64,000 bases of DNA, from contig OZ012697.1 of assembly GCA_963942565.1 (NCBI GenBank), positions 14,034,449-14,098,448 on the forward strand. The letters are read 5' to 3'. The DNA is from Maea johnstoni. Taxonomy: Eukaryota > Annelida > Polychaeta > Spionida > Magelonidae. The position numbers were made by a program, and so were the translations under genes. The notes under the pieces were generated by a model. The model was not told the origin of the DNA. It searched no databases and saw only the letters and a list, made by a program, of their open reading frames with translations. Shown in pieces: positions 22,001 through 33,200 of the stretch. Each line of letters opens with the position of its first letter. The first letter of the stretch is position 1.

Positions 22001-24249
22001 CGGTCCAAGGTTAGATTAAAGAATGTGCCCACATTTAAAATGGGTGATATAAATTTAGAGAGAGTGGAAGAATATAACTACCTCGGAATGTTATTTACTT
22101 GGAATGGGAAATTCACTAAAGCAAAAACCAAATTAGCAGTTAAAGCCACTAGGGCCATGTATTTGGTGATACAAAATGGGCGTAGACTCAACCTACCAGT
22201 AAGCATGTTGTTAAAACTATTTGACTCATGTGTAGCACCCATTCTCTTATATAGAGCTGAAACTTGGGGATTTGATAATATGGATGTTTTAGAAAATGTA
22301 CACACCAGATTCTGTTAAAAAATAACAAAAAAGAGTAAATATTGTCATAATTCTTTTATTTATGGTGAACTTGGGAGATTTCCTCTGCAAATCACAGCCA
22401 CAATTAGAGTACTTAATTACTGGAACAAAGTGATCAATGGCAAGAGGGATAAAATTTGCTTTCTTATATATAACATGGTGAAACATCTCAACTGTATAGG
22501 GAAATATACTTCTCCATGGTTAGGGTATGTAAAAGGTACCCTAGAGAACTGTGGAATGAACAGTGTTTGGATGTCTCATGTTCAGGGTGGCTCAGGGGTG
22601 TCCAGTGAGTGTGTTAAAAGAATATTGCAAGATCAGTTTCTGCAGAAATGGTTTGGCAGAATTTCAGAGGAGGAAACCTTCTCAACATACAAAATTTATA
22701 AAGACATTCATGAATTCGAAGAATACATAGATATATTGCCAGAGTACCTTGAATACTCGCTACTTGATTTTAGAACTGGTTCTCAAAAATTGTCTGTTAA
22801 TCGTAGGTCAAATTTGTCAATACCAAGGCAAGAGCGCATTTGCACTAAGTGCAGTAAGAGAATTTTAGGTGATGAATTTCACTTCCTATTTGAATGCAAT
22901 GGTATTGAAAAACTTAGAATATCAAGCATACCAAAATACTACAGAACTAGATGCAGCACTTTGAAAATGAGTCAATTATTAAATACAAATGATAGAAAAT
23001 TGTTAATTAAGGTAGCCAAATTTGTTTATTTTGGCATGAAGGAATACACATCTCTTCCAGATGTTGTGAGTGAAGAAATTGATAATGTTGATTTAAACTG
23101 TCTATATGACTAATATTATGACAGTAATCGGATAAATCATTGTATAATGTTGATACACATAACTTTTATGGGCGTATATTGTATATATGTATATTTTTAC
23201 AATTATGACTACAATGTAGATGTATATATATGTTGATTATTCTAATGAAATTATTGTATTTCCTCTATGTACCGCAAAATGCGGTTAGAGAGTAATAAAG
23301 TTCGTATTCGTATTCGTATTCGACACTTCGAATCTACACTGAAAAAAACAAAATGGCCGCCGTTTCCATGCTCGTGAGCAGCTCGTGAGCATTGTTTAGG
23401 TTTTTGGTGATGCTCGTGAGCTGAAAAAGTTTGGTGAGCACAGCCCTAATGGAAACCAAACAGCATTCAGGTGAGCAGGGACGGTAAAGTACACATATCA
23501 AAGTACTTGTCCTTTTGTCCCAGTTGTCCTTTCAAAGCATTTCTATATAATGGGGACTTTTATCTCCCGATAAGTGATATAAGATAACGATTTCCACCCA
23601 TTAGGTAAATTTGGAAAGATTAAGTGCACATTAACTTTATCCGTTATACAGATTTCCAGTACACATGTGGAAACATAACGTCACTAACCTTTTCTGCTGA
23701 GCGGATTATGCCGCTTGCAGCACTGATTTCCTCAGCAGTAGAAATCCAGAACTGCTCCCTCTTCTGGCGCGTAACATCATTGCTGAACTTTGCCCGGACT
23801 ATAGAGCTGTTGTTCTCCACGCATTTAGATAGGATCTCGAGTTCTGCATATTTAAAATGTGGTGCCTGCAGGGATAGGAAATATTCATCAGTTTATTAGT
23901 ATTTATCACTTTATTATTATTATCATCATTATTACTATCATCATTTCTTTATCTTTAATTACTCTATAAAATGTATGTAAAGTGTTATCTATTTATTCTA
24001 AATTGATCAACAGTTAACATATGGGCCCATTAAGGCTCTTTCTTAAATATGGCAAATTTAGTAGCGGTATTTATTTAAAGTATCTTAATTCGCATGGCAC
24101 CAAATCTCTAAAGCTTTCAATGTGACTTTCATTGCAATCAGTTTGATAAAATGTAGAAGACATAATCACGTAATATGAGCCTCACGAAAATTACATATGA
24201 AAAAAATGTAAGTAAATGCACTGGTTACCTTAACTTTCTTTTGCTCCAT
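19048..24249 (-). CDS. Harbinger Myb/SANT-like DNA-binding protein (five exons)
   Basis: Minus-strand exons 24249-24229, 23865-23689, 20891-20696, 20185-20078 and 19172-19048 join with matching phases (0, 0, 1, 1) and GT-AG borders to 208 residues ending in TAA. Residues 8-~90 are a Myb/SANT-like (trihelix-type) domain: APHFKYAELEIL, a tryptophan in QFWISTAEEISAASG, and VQDKWRYWCSDTLKKERARI. A basic RAKKRK at 162-167 is a likely nuclear signal, and residues ~174-192 (EEELLVLERRKLEVEEKK) form a charged helix that could coil. This is the second protein of animal Harbinger elements, known to bind transposon ends and carry the transposase to the nucleus and to DNA. There is no disabling change. 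Intron 2 (2.8 kb) contains a hAT MITE with a LINE inside; intron 4 a GC-rich minisatellite. The gene is convergent with the transposase. Confidence 0.9.
19690..20037. repeat. GC-rich minisatellite in intron 4 of the Myb-like gene
   Basis: About 18-bp units of two related types, gcacacacgctctgtgcg and gtgaccgcactctttgag, alternate for ~350 bp. They give fake repetitive frames on both strands (AHTLCAAHTL, RVCRTERVC). The composition is sharply richer in GC than the host intron. Confidence 0.88.
20985..23448. mobile_element. hAT-type MITE split by a LINE
   Basis: Perfect 16-bp terminal inverted repeats TAGGGCTGTGCTCACC (20985-21000 and 23433-23448) are flanked by the 8-bp direct repeat ATGGAAAC (20977-20984, 23449-23456), the signature of hAT elements. 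Without the LINE the MITE would be ~220 bp. Its interior is rich in 'gctcgtgagc' type motifs, as in the related element at 38951-39377. It lies in intron 2 of the Myb-like gene. Confidence 0.9.
21094..23330 (+). mobile_element. 5'-truncated LINE with reverse transcriptase, clade unresolved
   Basis: One reading frame runs from about 21094 to 23113 and is broken only by a TAA at 22316-22318; the frame on both sides is the same. The N-terminal part is a LINE reverse transcriptase: QAGFRSEYSTNDHMF, FVDYRKAFDTVNR, VGVRQGENLSPLLFAIYLND and YADDTILLAD. The C-terminal part ends in a zinc-knuckle-like CTKCSKR...DEFHFLFEC and a tail ending CLYD. The 3' end has a small hairpin (ccgcaaaatgcgg near 23272-23285) and finishes with repeats of gtattc. 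The endonuclease half is missing, as expected for a truncated insertion. Target duplication not found. The near-intact frame suggests a recent insertion. Confidence 0.85.
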
Positions 24250-24632
24250 TTTAGTGGATTTTGAGACTAAAATAAATAATGATAAAAGAAATTAAATCTA
24301 AAACAGGAAAAAGTTAATCGGGTAAATCAACATCAGGTTACAATAAGTCAGTCAGTCAAAATCACAAACGTCGGGAATATCATTATATACATCTCTATTT
24401 GGCAACATAAGGATCACAAACAATAAGGGGTAATTCTCAGTATAAAGGCTAAAAAAAGGTACACATCACTGTGCAACATTGTGGTATAACATGGATTTAG
24501 GTTGGTATGTCGCACATTCCTATGAGAAACCATTATCGTTACAGGTCTGACGAAAATCTCTGTCGCTATAAAGTCTGTCGGACATGAGTTTGGCAACCGC
24601 TTTTTTCCATTTTCTTTGTGACAAATCGTTCG

Positions 24633-26665
24633 AGAGATAAGTGTTAACTAAATGTACCACTATGGCCACCTAGAATATTTAGTGCTAAGTAGCACAAAAA
24701 TAATAACAGAAAATATAAATGATAGCCTAATATCTAGGCTAGTGTTCAATGTATCCATGTAGACACCCATTGATATTCAATGGGAGTGTATCAGGACATG
24801 AACAATTGTTCAATGTACACAGCTGTTCAATTTGGCAGGTTCCACTGTATAGTACATTAAATGCATAGAAGATGATTCCATACTGAAACTGAATCCTGGT
24901 GAGATAAGTGTAAATTAAATGGACCACTATGGCCACCTAGAATATTTAGTGCTAAGTAGCACAAAAATAATAACAGAAAATATATATGATAGCCTAATAT
25001 CTAGGCTAGTGTTCAATGTATCCATGTAGACACCCATTGATATTCAATGGGAGTGTATCAGGACATGAACAATTGTTCAATGTACACAGCTGTTCAATTT
25101 GGCAGGTTCCACTGTATAGTACATTAAATGCATAGAAGAGGATTCCTTCCTGAAACTGAATCCTGGTGAGATAAGTGTTAACTAAATGGACCACTATGGC
25201 CACCTAGAATATTTAGTGCTAAGTAGCACAAAAATAATAACAGAAAATATATATGATAGCCTAAAATCTAGGCTAGTGTTCAATGTATCCATGTAGACAC
25301 CCATTGATATTCAATGGGAGTGTATCAGGACATGAACAATTGTTCAATGTACACAGCTGTTCAATTTGGCAGGTTCCACTGTATAGTACATTAAATGCAT
25401 CGAAGAGGATTCCATCCTGAAACTGAATCCTGGTGAGATAAGTGTTAACTAAGTGGACCACTATGGCCACCTAGAATATTTAGTGCTAAGTAGCACAAAA
25501 ATAATAACAGAAAATATAAATGATAGCCTAATATCTAGGCTAGTGTTCAATGTATCCATGTACAGACCCATTGATATTCAATGGGAGTGTATCAGGACAT
25601 GAACAATTTTCAATGTACACAGCTGTTCAATTTGGCAGGTTCCACTGTATAGTACATTAAATGCATAGAAGATGATTCCATCCTGAAACTGAATCCTGGT
25701 GAGATAAGTGTTAACTAAATGGACCACTATGGCCACCTAGAATATTTAGTGCTAAGTAGCACAAAAATAATAACAGAAAATATAAATGATAGCCTAATAT
25801 CTAGGCTAGTGTTCAATGTATCCATGTACACACCCATTGATATTCAATGGGAGTGTATCAGGACATGAACAATTGTTCAATGTACACAGCTGTTCAATTT
25901 GGCAGGTTCCACTGTATAGTACATTAAATGCATAGAAGAGGATTCCATCCTGAAACTGAATCCTGGTGAGATAAGTGTTAACTAAATGGACCACTATGGC
26001 CACCTAGAATATTTAGTGCTAAGTAGCACAAAAATAATAACAGAAAATATATATGATAGCCTAAAATCTAGGCTAGTGTTCAATGTATCCATGTAGACAC
26101 CCATTGATATTCAATGGGAGTGTATCAGGACATGAACAATTGTTCAATGTACACAGCTGTTCAATTTGGCAGGTTCCACTGTATAGTACATTAAATGCAT
26201 AGAAGATGATTCCATCCTGAAACTGAATCCTGGTGAGATAAGTGTTAACTAAATGTACCACTATGGCCACCTAGAATATTTAGTGCTAAGTAGCACAAAA
26301 ATAATAACAGAAAATATATATGATAGCCTAATATCTAGGCTAGTGTTCAATGTATCCATGTAGACACCCATTGATATTCAATGGGAGTGTATCAGGACAT
26401 GAACAATTGTTCAATGTACACAGCTGTTCAATTTGGCAGGTTCCACTGTATAGTACATTAAATGCATAGAAGAGGATTCCATCCTGAAACTGAATCCTGG
26501 TGAGATAAGTGTTAACTAAATGGACCACTATGGCCATCTAGGCTAGTGTTCAATGTATCCAGGTAGACACCCATTGATTATCAATGGGACATGAAAAATT
26601 GTTCAATGTACACAGCTGTTCAATTTGGCAGGTTCCACTGTTTAGTATATTAAATGCTGGGCACA
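24633..26665. repeat. 267-bp tandem array, about 7.5 units
   Basis: Units start at about 24739, 25006, 25273, 25540, 25806, 26073 and 26340, with partial units at both ends. They differ by only a few substitutions and small indels. Each has two short palindromes (agccta..taggct and cattga..tcaatg). A 65-codon minus frame is present in six of seven units, with no sign of selection. The array lies immediately upstream of the first exon of the Myb-like gene. Confidence 0.95.
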
Positions 26666-26827
26666 GACATAATGGTAACTTGAGAAATGCTCTAAGCTAA
26701 GAAAAAATTAGATACTGGTTATAAGGGTACAACTACCATAAGGATAAAGATCAAAGACTATAAGACTATAAGTTTACAGATACAAATTTAGATTTTTGAG
26801 TGAAATAACTATTTAATAGAAACCTTA

Positions 26828-27059
26828 GGCCTAAAAAAATTGTTTTTGTTTCCTGTAACCCTACCCTAACAAGTTTTTATTCAAAAAAATCCCTACCCTA
26901 AAGTTTTTATCGCCCTCCCAACTCCCAATCAACGTAAAACATGCATAAAACACACATTTTTGACCAAAAAAATATTGCAAAAAAAAACTTTTTACCTACC
27001 TACCTACCCTATTTTTTTTCGGGCCGTTACGGGAAACAAACAATTAATTTTTTTAGGCC
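26828..27059. mobile_element. TTA-flanked MITE (Harbinger-type)
   Basis: Inverted termini GGCCTAAAAAAATT... (~33 bp, imperfect) are flanked by TTA on both sides (26825-26827, 27060-27062). A 3-bp TWA target duplication points to a Harbinger-type MITE, different from the host element. 232 bp, no coding capacity. Confidence 0.75.
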
Positions 27060-27450
27060 TTACAGATCAATATACAACATATGTAACATATGTAACTTAA
27101 GAGGGTACTCCCATGATTGTTTTGTCTGAAATGTTGACTTTATAGAGTACTAGTACATATATATTTTTGCAAAATAAGATGTTAGATACTGGGGGACTGC
27201 AGATGATTCATTCATTTTAAAGTGATCTAAAAGATATCCAAATGAATAGAAATAACCCATAAACATTCTGAATTACATTGATCATTAGGAACAGTGGAGT
27301 ACATGCAGGCTGGGATGTACCTCCCCTTTCCCAACAAAGTCGAGGTTTCATAAAAACAGATCATGTGAGTACCATCCTAAGTTATGTTGTATATTGATCA
27401 GTTCTAGATTTCTATCAAAATAGTTATGTCACTCAAAAACTAAAGACTCA

Positions 27451-27888
27451 TTGATTGTCCATAATCAACCAAACTCAGTTGTGCATGGAGTGAAACAATT
27501 TTCTCCTGAGGTTGGTACTGAAATACGGCACATTCAAAATTGTCATGAGGGACCCGTTTTAGACTCAGTGGAACGAAAAACCAATGACATTAAACTTGAA
27601 CATTGTGGCATTAATGCCCAGCAACCGACATGTAATAATACATTTGGAAATGTGGCCAGTTCAGCAGGTAATGCCTCATGTGAAACATTGTCGGAAAATT
27701 CTCATATTGCTCATCTACATTCAAAAGCAGATGACGAGTGTGCTAAATGTTTTTTTATTATGATTATCAGAATGACGGTCCGTTATGATACTAGTATATC
27801 GATCAATATACACTCTGTATCCTCTGATATTAACACTTGTACGGCCAAAAAATATATGGATGCATGTTTACGGCTATGCTGTAGTTAA
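27451..27888 (+). CDS. Unidentified 145-codon frame near the right end of the Harbinger
   Basis: An open frame with a fairly balanced, cysteine-containing composition (for example EVGTEIRHIQNCHEGPVLD and KADDECAKCFF) starts at ATG 27451 and ends 320 bp before the transposon terminus. No family is recognised. The last third becomes low-complexity and looks non-coding, so at most the first ~100 codons might be an exon, possibly a captured host fragment. The same region on minus is closed. Confidence 0.25.
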   Translation: MIVHNQPNSVVHGVKQFSPEVGTEIRHIQNCHEGPVLDSVERKTNDIKLEHCGINAQQPTCNNTFGNVASSAGNASCETLSENSHIAHLHSKADDECAKCFFIMIIRMTVRYDTSISINIHSVSSDINTCTAKKYMDACLRLCCS

Positions 27889-28039
27889 TTTCGTTCATAT
27901 ATAAATTTATAAACACACTTAAAAACGGCAATATTTACCTAAATAGACTTAAGACGAAGAGCACACGCAAAGGAAAATGGCTACACGACCATAGCGCGTG
28001 CAATTTCGCGGCAAAATAAGACCTTTGGCGGGGAAATAG

Positions 28040-28208
28040 ATAGATACATTGTCCGTATCTTTCTCCGTATGTTACGGAAAAAGTCTCAAGACGGAAAATA
28101 TACGGAACTTTCGAGAAACGCATTTTCCGAGTTCCGTTTATCGTCCGTTATTGGCTTTTCTCCGTATGATACGGAGTCGTATTTTGCGATCTTACGAGAA
28201 ACGGCCCC
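28040..28208. promoter_or_regulatory. Right subterminal region with CCGTAT/ATACGG motifs
   Basis: Several copies of tccgtat, gttacgga, tatgatacgga and ttcgagaaacg occur in the last ~170 bp, mirroring the motif family at the left end. Candidate binding sites for the transposase or Myb-like protein. Confidence 0.5.
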
Positions 28209-29420
28209 CAGCATCAGTTGTTTCTGTATTGCCATGTAGTCTTCTATGTTTTCACATGAAAGTAATCAATTATCACCTGTGTTAGAGGAGCCCCTGGGAA
28301 GTGACAAATAACTCCTGTCGTTAGGGAGATGGCGAACCAGTTTGAATTCTAAAAACGTACTGAACAAAATAATGCAGCTATGTTCTCTACTTCTGCAATC
28401 ATTTTCTTTTTTAAAACATTGTTATTTGCGATTTAGAATATAATCATTTCACAGCGGTATTGTTGGGCTCCTTTTAATGCAGGACCACTGGTAGCAAATT
28501 GATAAGGGTAACTGGTATTAACAATCAGACATATAGACTGAGAGTAAGAGGTGTTCTCTTGAAGTAATGTTTTTTGGATGTTCAAATTGATATTGATTGA
28601 TCAACTTTTTTCTGAGTTGCAACAAACAATTGCCTGGCAGCTATCATGTTATCGTTCGATCCGAGAGTTGACCTGCGTCAGTTGCTCCACTAGCCTAAAT
28701 GCCATTTAAACCATTGTCTACAAGTGAACGTAAACAATTCATCATCTGTGTGAACGGAGGCCCCGTAAAGATATGCGTTTGTCCTCTGGTAAGGGGGAGG
28801 TCAACCCAGCCTGAACTCTCACAGCATATTGGACAAGTTGATGCAGCTATGTTATCTAATTATGCAAGCATTCTTTCTAAATGTTTTTCCTTCTTTCTCT
28901 TTTAAATTCAAAGTTTAAGCATTTCACAAATGGAGTAATGTTTGGCTTATTTTGATACAGGTATGCTGGGTATCAAACTGATATGAGTAACATAGCATTG
29001 GTACAAGCAGGGAGAGAGAGGGGGGAGGGTTGCCATGGAGCTATTGATGGTTTTATGCTCATAAAGTAGTACTATGTGATCACGAGTTTGAGCAAACATT
29101 CATCTTGGTGCTACTATTGCTTCAATACCAGATCAAACAAGCAGTCTTGATCTGCATCAGTTGCTACATTATTGCCAAAATGTCAGGTAAATCCTTTATG
29201 TTTCCAAATGAAAGTAATCAATGTATCAGTTGTGTGAGCAGAGGCCCAGGAAAGTGACAAATTACTCCTCTTATTAGGGAGTGCAACCCAGCTTGAATTC
29301 TAAAAACATACTGAACAAATTAGTGTAGCCATGTTCTATACTGTTGAATCAATTTCTAGTATTTGATAAAAACCCTCTAGCACCTGCTTTAGTTTTTTAA
29401 GGTCAGATTTGTACAATACC
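28209..29420 (+). repeat. Tandem copies of the ~480-bp repeat, right of the Harbinger insertion
   Basis: Continues the unit interrupted at 13578 ('catcagttgtttctgt...') and is followed by two further units (about 28480-28960 and 28960-29420) with the same order of blocks, including 'tgtgtgagcagaggcccagg' and 'cagcttgaattctaaaaac'. Confidence 0.65.
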
Positions 29421-30235
29421 ACTTAATACTAATGTCTGAATTACGAGCAATGTCTTTCCTGCATAATTAACTAAAATGAGCTGAACAGGAGTATCGATCA
29501 TCATTTTTGGGACTCTCTTTTCCACCACTGGACAGGTTCCAATTCAAGTATCCATTCAAGGCCAAGCTCTCTGCTGCTGGCTGTCAAACACATTCATCCC
29601 TATATTAATGATTTAGCTAAAATTACAAAGACTTAAAGATCCAAATAAAGTATATCGCATCCAAAAAATATTTAAAAGGAAAAGTAATTAGTGTAGAGAA
29701 TAGAAACACTCATTCAATATAATTGACTTTGGCATCTTTGTAAACATATGTTCCTATAGTATGTGCATAGGTGTGTTTATGTTTCGTTTTTATATAGAAT
29801 TCTTGTTTTATTGCCTGATGTCAGTGGGAGCTTGGATTGTGTAACTGGGTGTCCATTGTAGTTTACTATTTCATGCCACCTTTCCGTGTAAAGATGCGGT
29901 CAAATTAGAAAGCTTTCAAGTGATTGATTAAGATTTTGAATACTTTATTGAAAATTTCAGACAAAGTTAAGATACATTTTTAGTACATACATTACATATT
30001 ATACACAGTGAAGGATATCTTAAAAGGGTTTTCATTTAAATCAATCACTAACATTCCATGATAAAACATTCCATTTTTAAAGTTTGTAAGTGTGGAACAC
30101 TTTCAAACTTTATTGCTACAGTCCACATTTTAATCACGTCTAAGCTCTCTGAGTTTAGTAAATTGTATCTATGTTCTCTGGTTTGGGCGATTTTTTTTCC
30201 AATTTTTTTTCGTTCAATTGCTTATTTGGGTGCCT
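29421..30235. repeat. Spacer with a dispersed repeat (29820-30060)
   Basis: 29820-30060 is ~80% similar by eye to 62190-62420: 'aactgggtgtccatt', 'ccacctttccgtgtaaagatgcgg', 'gaaggatatcttaaaagggt'. No exon seen. Confidence 0.55.
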
Positions 30236-33200
30236 GTGCATGTAACGTAGGTGTGTACGTATATAGATACAATGTATATATCTAATCTGTATATGGACCA
30301 GAAAAGTTTTGAGGTGCCAACAATGTGGTCCCGCGCGCCTAGACGGAAGTACCTTTTTGGTACATCCGGTGACGCATGCGTGATTTTCAGGGAAGTCTGG
30401 GAAATAAACATCACCTTTTGCTTCAAGAGCACATTTTCCCACCAGATCTGTTCATGTTTTGAGCATTGCTTTGTCACGTAATAAGCATGGACTGTTCCTT
30501 TTAAATTGTATCCAAATAGCGTTTTGACCAGCAACACGCGAAACTCCGCAACAAAGTAACAAATGCTCACGCGACGTTGGGGGAAGCTGTCACGGTGGTC
30601 ACGGCGGACTATATGTTCACAGTAGAATTAAGTTTATAATACTCGCCTTTCCGTGGGTCAATTTTATTGCTTGTTTGAATCATTAGAATTACACAACTCC
30701 CTTCTACTTGCCGTTTAATTCTCTCATTTTTTTGTTGCGAAATGAAGATTTTACGACAGGTTTGAATCGTAATATTTATGCTTTCATTTGTCAGTCAATC
30801 TAGATGCCTTTCCGTGGGTCTATTTTAATGCAGTTTAGATGGTTGGAATTGCCACAATTTCTTCTACATGCCTATCAATTCGCTTACAAATCTGTTGCGA
30901 AATGACGATTTTGTGAAAAGTTGAAATGAAGATTTTGCGACAGGTTGAAATCGTAATATTTATGCTACCATTTTTCGGTCAATCTAGATGCCTTTCCGTG
31001 GGTCAATTTTGATGCGGTTTAAATCGTTGGAATTGCCACAATGTTTTCTATATGCCTTTCAATTTGCTTTCAAATCTGTTGCGAAATGACGATTTTGTGA
31101 AAGGTTGAAATGTTCACGTAAAATAGAATTACTCGCTCTCCGTGGGTCAATTTTACTGCGGTTTAGATCGTTAGAACTGCAATAATTCATTCCACATACC
31201 ATGTAATTCGCTTTTAAATCTTTTTAGAAATGAAGATTTTGGGAAAGATTGAAATCTTAGTAATTAGAAGCGGGAAAGGATGCCCCATTGGTTGACTCAA
31301 TGTTCACTATAAAAATAAATTACTCGCCTCTCCGTGGGCCAATTTTAATGCAGTTTATACGTCTTTAATTTGCTTCCAGATCAGATGAGAAATAAAGATT
31401 TGGCGACAGGTTGAAGTCGTTATAATTGTTATGCCAATTCTTTTTGCTGAATCAATGCTATCTTTTGCTTAGTATTAAATGAAATCATCCGAAGCTACGC
31501 CTTTCCGTGGGTCAATTTTAATGCGGTTTGAATCGTTAGAACCGCCACAAGTTCCTCTACATGCTTCTCAATTTTCGTTTTAAATCTGTTAAAAAATGAA
31601 GATTTCGCGACAGGTTGAAATTGTTGTAATTGTTATGCCATTTTTTTTCGCAGAATCTATGCTATCTTTTGGTTAGTATGAAATGAAATCATCTGAAGCT
31701 ACGCCTTTCCGTGGGTCAAATTTAATGCAGTGTAGATTGTAAGAATGGCCACAATTTCCTCTACATGCTTCTTAATTTGCTTTTTAAATCTTCTGCGAAA
31801 TGAATATTTTGCAAAAGGTAGCGGTAAAAGTTGCCATGATAGTGAATTCAATGTTCACAGTAAAATGAATTACTCGCCTTTCCGTGGGTCAATTTTAATG
31901 CGGTTTAAATCATTAGTACTGCCAAAATTCATTCTACTTGCTAATTAATCAATTTTATAAGAAGGATTTGGCGATAGGTTGAAATATTGGTAATTTTCAT
32001 GCCATCTTTAGTAGTGGATAAAGTTGCCACAGTAGTGGACTCAATGTTTACTGCAAAAGTCTATGCTGTCATTTGGTCAGTATGAAATGAAATCATCAGA
32101 AGCTTTGACTTTCATGGGTCAATTTAATTGCAGTTTGAATTGTTAGAACCGCCACAATTCCTTCTACATGCTTTAGAATTTGTTTTTAAATCTGTAGCCA
32201 AAGGAAGATTCTGGAAAAGGTTGAAATCTTAGTAAGTTTTATGACATATTCAGCAGCGGGAAATGTTGCCACAGTCGTGGACTCAATGTTTACCGCAAAA
32301 ATAAACTACTCACCAGGTTTCAAATTTCAAAACCTCACAATTCGTTCTACTATCCTTTTACTGCTCTCTTAAACCTGTTACAAAATGATGATCGTAGTAG
32401 CGAGCGCGCCAGCGCCGCTGCACGAAGTGCAGCTAGCGCAAGCGAGCATTCATGTAACGTAGGTGTACGTACACATATGTAGATACAATGTATATATAAT
32501 GTATATACAATGTATATATCTAATCTGTATGCGTACCAGAAAAGTTTTGAGGGACCGCTGAACGACCGGATGTGACGTACCATTGTGGTACATCCGGTCA
32601 CGCAGGCGCAAGCTTCTGAAGTCTGAAGGGAAGTCTGGGAAATGGACATCACCCTTTGCTTTAAGGGCATGTTTTACCGCCAGATCTTTTCATATTTCGA
32701 GCATTGCTTTGTCACGTAATAAGTATGGGCTGTTCCCTTCGAATTGAATCAAAATAGCGTTTCGATCAGGCATCACGCGCAACTACGCAACAAAGTAACA
32801 CATCACTGCTCACGCGACGTCGAGGATTATGCTGACACGGTGACGGTGGTGGACTATATGTCCACTGTAAATATAGATTTATAAATACTCGCCTTTCCAT
32901 TGGTCAATTTTCTTGCGGTTTAGATCATCAGAACCGCCACAACTAATTCTACCTGCCGTTTAATTCTCTCCTAAATATGTTGCGAAATGAAGATTTTGCG
33001 ACAGGTTGAAATCGTAGTAATTTTAATGCCAATTGTTTTCGCTCAATCTCAATGCTATCTTTTGGTCAGTATGAAATTTAATCAACCGAAGCCACACCTT
33101 TACGTGGGTCAATTTTAATACAGATTAAATTGTTAGAACCGCCACAATTTCCTCAACATGCTTTGTAATTGGCTTTCAAATCTGTTGAGAAATGAAGATT

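Larger units (their letters stand above)
13582..28208 (+). mobile_element. 14.6-kb PIF/Harbinger DNA transposon
   Basis: The termini GGGGCCGTTTCTCGTA (13582-13597 and, inverted, 28193-28208) match over 16 bp and less perfectly beyond. The trinucleotide CAG flanks both sides (13579-13581, 28209-28211). Removing the element joins 'cctcatcag' to 'catcagttg', which is the continuous sequence seen in related repeats. CWG duplications are known for animal Harbinger elements. The interior has the two genes of the superfamily, a DDE transposase (+) and a Myb/SANT-like protein (-), both without disabling changes, so the element may be young or still competent. At 14.6 kb it is far larger than the usual 3-6 kb, because introns and flanks have gained a hAT MITE with a LINE inside, a 267-bp array, minisatellites and other MITEs. 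Confidence 0.92.

Noticed and set aside
24739-26537. 65-codon minus frame repeated six times (MAIVVHLVNTYLTRIQFQ...)
   Set aside because: It is carried by the 267-bp units. Substitutions do not favour synonymous sites by eye and one unit has an indel, so it is not called a gene.
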